This document shows positions 53,640 through 64,000 of a DNA stretch of 64,000 nucleotides, one piece after another. The translations under genes were made by a program, and so were the position numbers. This DNA comes from Plumapathes pennacea (Eukaryota > Cnidaria > Anthozoa > Antipatharia > Myriopathidae), in contig OZ038462.1 of NCBI GenBank assembly GCA_964036295.1, forward strand, positions 10,526,440-10,590,439. Direction: 5' to 3'. How positions within the stretch are numbered: position 1 is the first letter of the stretch; each line of letters opens with the position of its first letter. The notes under the pieces were generated by a model. It searched no databases and was not told where the DNA came from. It worked only from the letters and a program-made list of their open reading frames with translations.

Positions 53640-54853
53640 CCAAAGCATCCATTCATTTAACGTTGATTGAGAAATAAACATTTGGGGCGAGTACACTCTT
53701 CTCGGCACTTCGATCAAATGTCCTAAGTCTTTGTAAAGGTATTGATTTCCTAAAAAATTATGTAGGAATGTATTTTATTCGGCAGAACATACACTACTCC
53801 GACCAACGTAATCAAAATATTTCAGAATATTGTCAAAGTTAACTGAGCAAAATAGTGACAACGACCACCTCTGCAAAACATTCAGACTAAAAACAAACAT
53901 AAATCGGTCTTTTGTTACGCCATGGCAGTGCGATTTCAAATGTTTCATTCTAAAGAAAGTTCGTGTGCGAAGCACATGATGAAGGTACAGTAATTAAACC
54001 TCGTAAAAGAAAAGCAAACTCTCCAGCATGGCCACGAAAACGGAAGGGAAGCCGTTATAATCATTTTCATTGCTTCCTTGCGTCAACGTCGTTGTCATGG
54101 TTTCTTGATCCCTCTATTATTTTACTCGTCTTTCTTCTAACAAAATTGAATAGCGTTCGACAAAAAAGTTAACAATAACTGGCATAACTAAAGAGTTGCA
54201 CAAATTCAACAATTCTCGGTGTAGCCCTCGGTTCGTATTTAGCTGCATGCTTCATTGTCACTTTACATTTTTTGGACGGTGCTACTGTTTCTTAACCGAA
54301 TTCCAGGTCAACTTTAAACTGAAAAAAGCAGGCAGCTAAGCTATTTTAAAAGGCAACAATACCATTCGTACTATGCCTTGGTGACAAAAGCTAGTATTTC
54401 ATTTTCTTAATAATGCATTTCTGTAAAGGCAGATCGGTTGCCATGAATGTGAAATATCTCCAAATTATTTCCGTGCAGCCATCAAGTGATCATCGTTGCC
54501 GCCATTATCCCACAAACATATTGCTTCGTTCTCATAGGTAAGGATAAAATATCTTGCGCTCTAGCTAGAATATTTACCTCGATGATGTCTGTAATCTTTT
54601 TCAGTCTTCACTAAAAGGTGCGAAGTTCGTATAAACTTCGCTGCGGCAGACTCTCCAAAAGCACCATCATCCAGCGAACTTATACATCTGCGCTGAATAT
54701 GTTGAGCAAGGAATTTTCTCAACGGCGCTCAAGATTGTACATGACACAATTTGCCATGTTAAATTTTACCAGGTAGTAGGCGTTGAGGTATGAGTTTCTC
54801 AAAGTGTCCACTAACTGCGATATGACTTTAGCAACAAAGAGATTAACAGTCTG
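53640..54853. other. Intergenic, nothing assigned
   Basis: No coding region supported. An inverted pair (gtgcgaagttcgtataaactt near 54618 and aagcgaacttatac near 54675) is the only structure noticed. Confidence 0.3.
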
Positions 54854-55253
54854 ACTTGTCATGCATGCTGAAGAAACAACGTCCTTCCACAACAAGCAGG
54901 CTTGTTTGATTTTCTGATTATATTTTCCCTTGCTCAACTATGCTAAAAATTGAAACCGAAAAGTGCACAGCATTTACTAAAATGATACTGGATAAATTGG
55001 CCGGACCTGTTCCCTGATGGTTTGGCCCTTACGTAAGTTGTCATGTACCGACAACTTGTCATGCATGCTGAAGAAACAACGTCCTTCCACAACAAGCAGG
55101 CTTGTTTGATTTTCTGATTATATTTTCCCTTGCTCAACTATGCTAAAACTTGAAACCGAAAAGTGCACAGCATTTACTAAAATGATACTGGATAGATTGG
55201 CCGGACCTATTCCCTGATGGTTTGGCCCTTACGTAAGTTGTCATGTACCGACA
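54854..55253. repeat. Tandem duplication of a 200-bp unit
   Basis: acttgtcatgcatgctgaag to gtcatgtaccgaca occurs twice in direct orientation with a period of exactly 200 bases (54854 and 55054). By eye only a handful of differences, so the duplication is recent. Confidence 0.95.
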
Positions 55254-56740
55254 ACTGGTGCATGGGTGAAGGTATCAAAATATCCCTAGAACAAGCAAAA
55301 CTTTGGGCTATTTCAGCTATGATTTCTATTCCGGACTAGATCCAAACAAAAGCAGCCCAGTATTGACCACAGAATACATGAATTATTTCGCTTCCAGAGA
55401 CAAAAGGGCGTTAGTTCTTTCAGCACTGGTCATCCGAGTGTGCGTAAATCTTTGCAAAGCGCCGAAGCAACGTATAATTTGTCTTCGGTTAGACTAAACA
55501 GCGATTCTAGTAATCGCCACACCCGACAGTCTACAGACAATTTGCATCTTTTTCTGTTCCCCTTGCCAAAATTATGGGAGTATCAACAAAAATAGTCTTT
55601 CACTAACACAGTCATTGAAGAATGGATCGGAGCTTGCTTGAAAATTAACGGAGACGTTTGACTCTAGTGTACGCTCTAATGGACAAACTAATTAAAATAA
55701 AAATACTAATTAAAATAAAACCTGTTGAGACTCTAAAGCTATAAATCGTGTGTCTTTCACAGCCGCAGTAAATTGCTTAAAATTGCCTAAGATTATAGTC
55801 TGAAATCCAAAGTTTGAAACTAGATGATTCTGGTGATACCTATAAGTACAAATTTAGAATTAATTTTTGTTTTAACCAATTGTTGCGTTATTAGTGGGGT
55901 TAGTTTTAGAATGTGGAAACGTCAGCACATTGGACGTTAATTCTTCATGTTCCTTAGAATCACTATTCAATAGAACTGAAAAGTAAAGCAAAATATGTTG
56001 GCTGTGGAATCTACCGACAGTCCTATCTCTACTCGCCTGCTAAGTATTTATCGCTTGAAGATGTTTCTTTTGAGAACCTATATACGGCATTGCTAAGCAA
56101 CACGTCTTTTTATCTGAATATATCATTATTTAAATAAGAATTTTATCCAGCTTTTAAAATTAGTATTTACTTGCCTTAGATCGACAAGAAAACAAAATGA
56201 AAAGCGTTTGGACAAAATGGGGTTGTGTCATACAGTATATTTTGTCTAACAAACGTCCAATCAGTACTGTTGTTTAGAACAAATTTCCTGTAGGCAGGGC
56301 GCATTCCAATCTGATCGCATAAACTGCTACCAATACTTGATATCCAGCAATTATTAATGTTATCATAAGTTGAAATTTGCTACATGCAAACTAAAGTAAT
56401 TCGTATTAAAGTGTTATGCATTAATATTAATTAGTAATGCATTAAAGTAATGCATTGAACCCATTTTAACTTTGTGCAAGAAAACCTATTAAGTAAAACT
56501 TGATGTTCGCGTTGACCCAGTTATACTTTTCATGTAAGTGTCTTCCAAGGAAAGCGCGTTGACCCAGTTCTACTTTTCATGGAAGTGTCTTCCAAGGAAA
56601 GCGCATTGACCATATCACACAGACGTGAATCAGTTCTAGAAGAAATCTGTCTCGCATAACTGCACCAGTCTTGATAATATATTTACTTCATTTTATTTTA
56701 CGTTCTATATTTCCATAAATCTGCAGAGGCAAAAATCAAG
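55254..56740. other. Upstream region of vWA gene 2
   Basis: No gene supported. It contains two 47-bp direct repeats at about 56508-56600 (gcgttgacccagtt...tcttccaaggaaa) within 250 bases of the start codon of the next gene. Confidence 0.4.
56508..56602. repeat. Tandem 47-bp duplication upstream of vWA gene 2
   Basis: gcgttgacccagttatactt and gcgttgacccagttctactt start units of the same length, both ending gtcttccaaggaaagcgc. Confidence 0.9.
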
Positions 56741-59700
56741 ATGAAGCGGGAGACTATTCTGCTGATAATTATTCTCGCACTCAACTGCTCTGTTGCAAAA
56801 AGATTACACAGGGGCAAAGGATGCAACCACGGACATGTAAAAGGTATTTATCAACACAGCAATAGTAATTAAAATTACAGTAACAGAACCTTTTTGTAAA
56901 ACAATTATTGCATGAGACGAGTTTTGAGCAATGTCAAATTCTGTCAATCCCAACTTGGTAGCCAGAGATTTTTTTGCAATTCGCTAGCTTCAATTGAAAA
57001 GGGTTATGCATAGCCGCTTTACGACAATATCTGCACTGCTATCAAGATAGGGTATTGACAATGGTCACTTGAGGTTTCATTTAACAATTCCAGTTCTTGG
57101 AAGCTCACACTGCAATTAAAGCGGCCTTTAGGTTTCACTTGGCAATTCAGTTCTTGGAAGCTGACACTGCAATAAGAATGAACTCATTGAGAGCCTTCAT
57201 CAGAGTTGTCACACTTTTAGGTTTCATTTAATAGTTTAAAAGTTAAATACGCCTTTCGTAATATTAAAATATATGAATATTTAATTATGTTTAACAACAG
57301 TATGGACACTGGTCAGTCCCAATGCTCTTAAAAAGCTAGTGAGTCGTCGTAAGTTTTGGACGTTTAGTTCAGTGTAAAAGTTTGAGATCTAAGTTGCTTT
57401 ACACGTGCTAAAAAAATGTGGCACTGCACCTCAGAAAGTTGGCCCAACCTTGTTCCAAAAGAACACAAACTTTCCTGCAACTGATTCTCACACGTTATAA
57501 GCTTAATATGTAATAGCGTTTTGTAAGACGTTCCTTTTATATTCGATCTACTTGCCTTCTTAGTGTTCTTTGCCAACCCATTGCGAGAGGATTTCTGGCT
57601 AAGTGATAAGTTTGCCTATGTAGAGGTGAAGCGATCAGGAGACAAATGGGAGAGAACAGTTATCAGGTAAGTAGATAGAAGGAGATAGAAGAAGATGTAA
57701 AGTGTGAAAGGAGAAGAAAGAAATAATATGATGGTCGGTTGTCCGTAGAATAACCGCATGCATCTATAAGGAGAAACGTATTCGAGATTTAATTTCCCCA
57801 ACTGAGCAGACAACCACAATTTGTTTTATCGTTTATCAAACTCATCGATGTGTGTCGGTAAAAGGCAATTACTCCCTTTAGCATGCAGGTGCCTGCCCCA
57901 ATGCCCTGCCTGTTTATTGAGTTTCACGTTTCTCCACTGGGACATCGTCTGTCATATTTTTGTTTTGCTGTACTGGTAACCAAAAGCAGTGTTCGATGTT
58001 GATGTATATTTTGTTTTATATGTGAACATGATCTAACATTGTTATGGGCTGAGAAGGCCCTTTGAAATAATTACAATAGTTACTCAGATAATCTTTTGGA
58101 TGTTTTTGCTTCAGTTACACCTTACACGACGTTTGTGCTGGAAACAAAATGGTTGAGTATCAGCTCGTATTTGAAGCAAATGAACTGACCAAAACGATAA
58201 AAGTTCCTTTGATCAACGAGGTCTGTGAGACAGGTGGCAGGGATATTGTGATTTTTATTAAAAACGATGCGGAAGATGACAAGGCACAAATCACAGGATC
58301 TCATGCAAAGATCATAAGAGTCAAGGACGGTTAGTAACGATTTTGAGCTTTCGGAATACTTCTGGTTTACGGTATTTGCCTGGGTATTCCTCTTTTGTAC
58401 ATACTTAGCATGGAGAAACGATTACTTGCAATTGAAGATCTTAATAAAAAATATGAGGGATACATAAAACACGGCGGGCAAAAAACAAAGGCATGTACTC
58501 AAAACACCAGCAGCCACTAAATTACAGGTTGTATATGCATGTCATTTATCCTTGTACATATACATGTGTGTACACACCAAGGAAATGCGATCTTAACCTC
58601 ACTCGCGATGGTCAGCGTTCGTCGCCATTACTCCGAAACTCGGTCTAACTTGAGGTACAACTTCAATTCGTTTCCAATTTGTGGGAATATGCATTGGGGT
58701 TCTTTAGTACGAGTTTCTTGGGTATTTCTTGAGGTTTTACGGCTGAACTACAAAATGTGCGCTTAAATCAGTGACCGCTGACTCAAAATTAAGATGATCG
58801 CACGATCGAACTTCCGCCTTGTCACTTGTATTAAAGAGCTGACCAAATTCTTCATATACTCGAAAATACATGTAACTGAATAACAGACAGACAATTAGAT
58901 GGATAGATAGATGACGTTCTAATACCAATCTTATTTCTCGCCCAGGATGTGGCTATTACCTGAGAATTGCCGTCTTCTTGGACTCATCGAGCAGCTTTCA
59001 ACCGTGGGAATTCTCCTTGGTGAAGGACTTCGTTCTGAAGCTTTCTTCGCACTTCCCACTGGCAGTTGATAAAACTTCTTTTGCCCTTGGACAGTTCGCC
59101 TCGCACGCAACGGTTACGCTCGGCTTCGATCAACCCGGGAGCTACGCAAAGAAACAGTTTAAGAACATATTGAGAAGCATGAAGTACAGTGGCGGTAACA
59201 CACGAGTTGACCGTGCCTTTGAGAAGGCAAGGGATTTGTTCAAAAAAATGGCGAAATCTTCTTTGTATCTGCGTCACCAACCCACCAAGGTAAAACTTTA
59301 AATCTCGACGAATTGAATGTTATATCCCATAACAATTTACGCCAGCCTCTTAGGCCTGTTTCAAACGTTTAATTTAAAACACGTCGAATACAATGTGAAC
59401 TTAAGATGAAACAATAGCTTTTGCTCATTTGCATTGTATTTGACGCATGTTATGTTCGACGTTTTATAAAGGCCTTGTTTGTGTCAAACAAGACTTCTCA
59501 TAAGAGACATTCTCTCTAACATTTTGCAGACTTTTGTCAGATTAGAGTCCATTTAGTGGTGTTTGAGTTATGGTCCAACTTGTAAAATACACTTGTAAAT
59601 TTTTATTGAATTGGCACCTGGGCCCAATTCAATAAAGCATTTACAAGTGTATTTTACAAGTTGGACTAAATCCTATGCACTTTTAAACTCATTTTAATCC

Positions 59701-61880
59701 AATACCATGGCCAAAAACTGTTACGATTGTGCATGTGAAACTGGTATCTGTAATATTTTGCAGACTTTTGCTTGATTAGAGTCCGTTTAGTGGTGTTTGA
59801 ATAATGGTCCAACTTGTAAAATACACGTGTAAATTTCGTTGAATTGGCCCCTGGTGTCAGGCTACATCAACTTCCTATAAACTGGACAGTACCTCTATAA
59901 GACGGACAGTTTAAGTTAGGCCCGAGGATGGTCCGTCTTAGAGGGACTTCACAATAATACCCTTATTTTTCCCAGGTGCTACTACTGGTGACTGATGGGC
60001 AAGCGCCTTACGACATTCCTTCCTATGGGCCAATACAACGTGAACTCGAGGTGAATAGCACAGTGCGATTTCGTCAGTATCTTCGATACAGTGATTGCTC
60101 ACTCACTTACTCGCTCACCTATTTGCTTGCTTACTAAATTCACTAAATTACAATCCGGGGCATGATTACGTAACCATGCACCAAATGACTCTTTCCTTCG
60201 GTCTCACTCAGTTCGCCCCGGAGCCTGGGAAGTAGAATACAACAAGACAGGCCCGTGGCCAGTGCGCTTGTGGCGTCATTAGTACAATGAATAGAGACAC
60301 GCGGGGTCCCAGGAGAGGAACTTTTGTCGAACGTTTATATGCAAAAGATAGTATAGCCGACTCAGTTTTTGCAGACCCAAGAGCTCCCTTTATTTTTCTT
60401 GCCCTCTTTTCTTCTAATTTCGGTCAAACAAATATTCACGAAAAAACGTTTTACAATAATTGAGAGAAAACAATTATTGAAGGCCCGGCAGGAATATTCT
60501 TCGTTTTCAACAACCCAGTTTTTATTTCACGGGTCACGCGACCGCAGCATCCTTCAAAATAACAGATTGTACCTTTTTGACTCCAGAACTGAAACTAGCA
60601 TGCCTGAATTAGTCAAGATGCCAATTTTGGATTGTTTAGGCTTCATTTTGGTGAAGCAGCGGCAATTTGCTTTTAGAGATTTGCTAAGGGGCCGTCGACA
60701 TATTCACAACTCCCCCACTTAACGTCCAATGGACGTTTAGGGGGGGGGGGGGGGGGGGGGGGGGTCCGGACCGCCAAATAGGTGGACGTTAGTGCGGGAA
60801 TTTTGGGGATTTTGGGGACAAAACCAAAAGAGAGTCTTAGTGGAAGAACAAATTGCTCGGCCGTTTTGTTACAATGGACTTAACGGAAGACCGGAAGGTC
60901 TCGAGCAATATATCTTGAACAATAACAGAACAAAGGTTATGAAGAAAGTCTGTACTTCGTATGGGTACACAATAGAAGGTAAATATAGAAATATAGGAAA
61001 AATCTTGCCGGCTGACCATTCTGTCACAACATTGAGAGAAACATGCGACCGTTGGCGATTCACCTCTCTCTTTGGATCGTTGGCATAAAACAAACAAGAT
61101 TACAAGTAGGTATAGGCTGTATGTGCACGTTTCCACATACCAGGTATGAAATAAATTCATTGATTTTCATCTGTTCAGAACTTTCTGGTCGCCATTACTT
61201 CAGTTTCGGTACGTGTGTTATTTTTATGCTGTTTTTATGACCATGGGACAACAAATTATGGGTGGACGTTAAGCAGGGAGTGGGGGCTTTCGACCTTAAC
61301 GTCCATGGACGTTAAGCGGGGGACTGGTGAATATGTCGACGGCCCCTAAGAGTTTGTATGTGGCGGCCATGTTAGTGGACCAAGGTTGTCCACCAACTGG
61401 CGGCCAATATATAACTCAGACACAAGCACCGATTTTAGTCGGCCACGAGCGTGTCACACGGCTTTGTTGTCAAGGCTTTCAAACGTCCATAGCTCCCAAT
61501 AGATATTTTGTATCGACCCGAAATTTTGCTCTAAGTCTTAATGCATAATAGTCTTGAACATATTAGTGTGTTGGACTTATAGGAGACGTTTATGACATTA
61601 CATGCAAACCAAGAATTGAAATACCTGAAAATTTGCGTACTGTATAAACTTGTAAATATTCACCGGAGAGGCTCAATATCTTTTCGGCCTAATATCTTCC
61701 AAGTCGTATTTACTGTCACTACAGAAATTTTGGCGGATACTAAACCAACGGCTTCAGATTTGTTTGCGATATATTAATAACGCCATCGGTGCCACTGATT
61801 GTTTGACCTTCATGGCACCGCGCCAAAATGTCGCAATAACAACGCAAAACACAGCAGAGTGAAATACAACCCGATGTCAG

Positions 61881-61911
<31 letters not shown>

Positions 61912-62650
61912 GCAGAACAAATTCATTAGAAATTGCAAAAACACAACCCTCCGTACTTTACGGGGGTCCCATTGTTACTACATCAAGCGTTTGTATACGG
62001 CTATTTTCAAATCTTCCGACGCTTAAATACAATGCAAGTCAAAATTGTTCTTAAAGTATGGCTTCCTTGCATCCACAGAGCCAACCGATGTTCGGATGGG
62101 ATACAGGCTAACTTCAACACAATTCAATTTCAGTCTCTTGCTTCAATCGCCGACATCTCAAGTCGTCGCAAATCACGTGATAATGCAAACCAATCACCAT
62201 GTGCTGATTCTCGACCCAGAAAAATAACAGAAAACGAAAAAAGAAAAAGAAAAAACAGGCTCCTATTTAAAGCTTGTGCACTATGCCACAAGCAATTAGC
62301 AGTGCGAAACAACGCAATTGCCATACTTTTTTTCTTCAACATGAGCAGACGGCAATCGGGTTTTGCTTTTCACTGATCCGGTTTGGCCAAGAATGCTGCC
62401 AAAAAATACGCAACCCAATGAACTTCAAAATTACTTGTGTGTGTAATATATTAATATTGCATTTCTTCTTCTTTGTTAGAACAACAATGTGAGGATCATA
62501 GCACTTGGCACGCGACATCCACAAATGTCCGAAGATCCTGACGTCAAAGAGTTGGTTGCTATTGCAGCCGGAAAACCGGAAAACGTTTTCTACATGGACA
62601 GAATGCTTGACCTAGTCCAGAAAATTAAACAAGAAGGGGGGAAATATTAG
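56741..62650 (+). CDS. Secreted Calx-beta/vWA-domain protein, copy 2 (6 exons, 336 aa)
   Basis: Coding exons: 56741-56843, 57564-57666, 58115-58329, 58946-59289, 59976-60050 and 62480-62650; GT/AG, phases 1,2,1,0,0, total 1011 bases. MKRETILLIIILALNCSVAK is a signal peptide. A Calx-beta-like unit (VFFANPLREDFWLSDKFAYV; EYQLVFEANELTKTIKVPLI; RDIVIFIKNDAEDD) is followed by a vWA domain: GCGYYLRIAVFLDSSSSF (DxSxS), GGNTRVDRAFEKA, VLLLVTDGQAPYD, IALGTRHPQMS, ENVFYMDRMLDLV. All MIDAS residues are present. Exons 4 and 5 are the same length (344 and 75) as in the gene at 35794, and both start at the same phase, so the two are tandem paralogues. It is probably extracellular; a role in adhesion, innate recognition or skeletal matrix is possible but not shown. 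AATAAA occurs at 62758-62763. Confidence 0.9.
57068..57240. repeat. Tandem/dispersed TTTAGGTTTCAYTT repeats in intron 1
   Basis: gaggtttcatttaacaattc, tttaggtttcacttggcaat and tttaggtttcatttaatag occur in tandem, each linked to cagttcttggaagct.acact in the first two. The same word family occurs at 32424, 35040, 36688 and 53050. Confidence 0.65.
59524..59860. repeat. Fold-back and direct repeat in intron 4
   Basis: 59572-59669 is a hairpin (ggtccaacttgtaaaataca ... tgtattttacaagttggact). The left part with its lead-in (gacttttgtcagattagagt) recurs in direct orientation at 59763-59850. One MITE with a partial second copy. Confidence 0.75.
60688..61346. mobile_element. PIF/Harbinger-like MITE (659 bp) with TAA target duplication
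   Basis: Ends GGGGCCGTCGACATATTCAC and GTGAATATGTCGACGGCCCC (inverted, small differences) flanked by TAA on both sides (60685-60687, 61347-61349). The inner arms carry acttaacgtccaatggacgtt words, and a poly-G run of about 26 lies at 60739-60764. A 98-codon open frame inside has no recognisable motif. It lies in intron 5 of vWA gene 2. Confidence 0.85.
61881..61902. repeat. Poly-A tract in intron 5
   Basis: A run of about 22 A. Confidence 0.9.
61960..62240. repeat. Dispersed repeat, copy 2 (partner at 34345-34735)
   Basis: tacggctattttcaaatctt, catccacagagccaaccgat, gggatacaggctaac, acatctcaagtcgt, cacgtgataatgcaaaccaa and tgctgattctcgaccc follow the order of copy 1. Confidence 0.7.
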
Positions 62651-62757
62651 ATTTACCGGTATAGCCACTCCGAAGGCAAGAAGTAGTAACTACGGTGTGA
62701 ATTAGGTAGAATCGAGTATCCACACCACTGGTTTAGGCAATGGGATTTTAGTTGATA

Positions 62758-62763
62758 AATAAA
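62758..62763 (+). terminator. Polyadenylation signal of vWA gene 2
   Basis: Canonical AATAAA about 110 bases after the stop codon. Confidence 0.6.
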
Positions 62764-64000
62764 GGTTTATCTGATAGTTATTTTTTTTTAACTCTGTATT
62801 ACTCTCAGTTTTCTTTCAATATACTTCAGTTTCTCTATCTTTTTCTCTTGACTGAAGATGCTTTTCCTTCACGTTTGCCCCGTTACTCCAAACATTGCGT
62901 CCGCTACTTTAGTAAGGGTCCTCTGGTGTTTTAAAAACACGAAACAACGAAACAGTTAATGATTAACAAGATAGAAACACAGCCACAACTTGTCTGTCTG
63001 TCTGTCTGTTGTTGTCTGTCTTGTTTGAATTGGAACAAAAAAGAATCAAGACTTGTCCACTTCACTAAAATGATCTGTCCTATACCGTACCGAACCGCCG
63101 TAGAAGTAAGTATTAAATTAACGTTCCGAGCATTAAACCCTTCGCCGGAGCAAAGGTCCACGATTTCCTGCATCAGTATCAAGTTGATTCAATCACCATA
63201 GGTTTTTTTTACTATGCGGTCGATGCGGTCCCAATCTATACGGAGTTCTTGCGGTTTGGCACATTTCCCACATCCGGTGACGGCGAAGGGGAGGGTCAAA
63301 TTGAAACCATAACACGGTATGATTTAGCGTGTTGAGGTTGAATCTTCAGTGAAGAGGGGACCGCACTTTTTGCACACGAACTGTAGTGTTCAATTATGGC
63401 TTTCAATTCAAAGCCACATGTATGAGTATGGTGGATTTGAAAATACAAAAAGAAAAATTAGTATGGTGGAGTACGTTGTGTAATTCGTCGTGGCGGCAGG
63501 TAGAGGTCAGTTTTTCCAGGCTTCGGGGGGTCTGTCTGTCCACAGTGATATTACCTTTGTTATTACGAAAGAACATGACCGTTGGAGATTTTAAAGAAAT
63601 GTATAGGGATTTTGGTTGTTCACCGAACGGCGGTCTTTGGAAACTATTAAACCTACAAAACTAAAGCTGAAACTAAGTATGTTTAGTTGCGCATTATCTT
63701 GCCTCGCTGAAACGTCAGCTCGCAAAACAGCACAGCTTGATGCATCAGGTTGAAAGGAAAATCGTATATTTTGGTTTGAGGTAGGGTATGGAGTACAGTG
63801 CGGTCGCGCAACCCGTTCTGTTCATGTTCCGTGCTCAACCTCAACTCGTTAAACTCATGCCGTGCTATTGTTTAAATTTACCCCCGCTTAACACTTGCTC
63901 TTTTTATTCGTATAGTCCGGTGGAAACGCGTGCAACGCAGGCTAACTTATCTCTGACTGGAATATATGGGTTCACACTAGATCGCCAAGTCTGACTTACT
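62764..64000. other. Right-hand flank, nothing assigned
   Basis: No supported gene. A (TCTG)n microsatellite lies at 62992-63010. Open frames at 63386-63664 and 63788-63994 lack recognisable motifs and splice context. Confidence 0.3.

Noticed and set aside
54719-55137. Minus-strand frames beginning MSKGKYNQKIKQ in both tandem copies
   Set aside because: They diverge outside the 200-bp repeat and have no family motif; treated as a duplicated chance frame, noted in the tandem-repeat finding.
60792-61088. 98-codon frame inside a MITE
   Set aside because: The element is non-autonomous and the frame lacks any transposase motif.
63386-63994. Two open frames near the right edge
   Set aside because: Biased composition, no motif; window ends before context could be judged.

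Overview
The window reads as nuclear DNA of an early-branching animal, most likely a cnidarian and probably a stony coral or close relative. The reasons are AT-rich DNA, intron-rich genes with conserved animal orthologues (LYRM2, a C6orf118-like gene, TAF13), tandem secreted Calx-beta/vWA genes, and a dense mixture of DIRS-like, BEL/Pao-like, Ty3/Gypsy-like, LINE, PIF/Harbinger-like, Tc1/mariner-like and fold-back repeats. The species assignment is an inference. No tRNA, rRNA, CRISPR or prokaryotic operon was seen.

Layout. 1-11.9 kb is a retroelement graveyard: an LTR, a truncated DIRS-like element (gag and reverse transcriptase), relics of an unidentified gene family with an NHL-like stretch cleanly split by a BEL/Pao-like LTR element (3673-7540, 4-bp target duplication) that itself holds a LINE remnant, then broken Gypsy reverse transcriptase and integrase pieces, a short LTR, and an AT-rich repeat that contains a near-identical copy of part of the integrase piece. 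12.3-26.6 kb is the conserved gene block. LYRM2 (minus, 3 exons) and a C6orf118-like TSNAXIP1_N-domain gene (plus, 12 exons) diverge from an 85-bp interval, and TAF13 (minus, 5 exons) converges on the latter. Their introns and spacers carry several small inverted-repeat transposons. 26.6-35.8 kb is mostly non-coding, with MITEs, microsatellites, a 227-bp palindrome and one unrecognised ORF.

35.8-62.7 kb is bracketed by two plus-strand paralogues with six coding exons each. They encode small secreted proteins (331 and 336 aa): signal peptide, Calx-beta-like domain, vWA domain with an intact MIDAS. Intron phases match exactly and exons 4 and 5 have identical lengths. Between them lie decaying minus-strand copies of a multi-pass membrane protein family (about 43.5-46.1 kb and 50.3-52.6 kb), apparently a segmental duplication later invaded by nested DNA transposons. 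These include a 935-bp element containing a second element built of CGGCCGAC-type repeats, a Harbinger-like element with a 3-bp target duplication, and a long inverted-repeat unit with a helicase-like ORF.

The complete, apparently functional genes are LYRM2 (mitochondrial LYR-motif protein), the C6orf118-like gene, TAF13 (TFIID subunit) and the two Calx-beta/vWA genes. Exon models were made by hand from splice consensus, phase continuity and family length; all boundaries lack transcript support.
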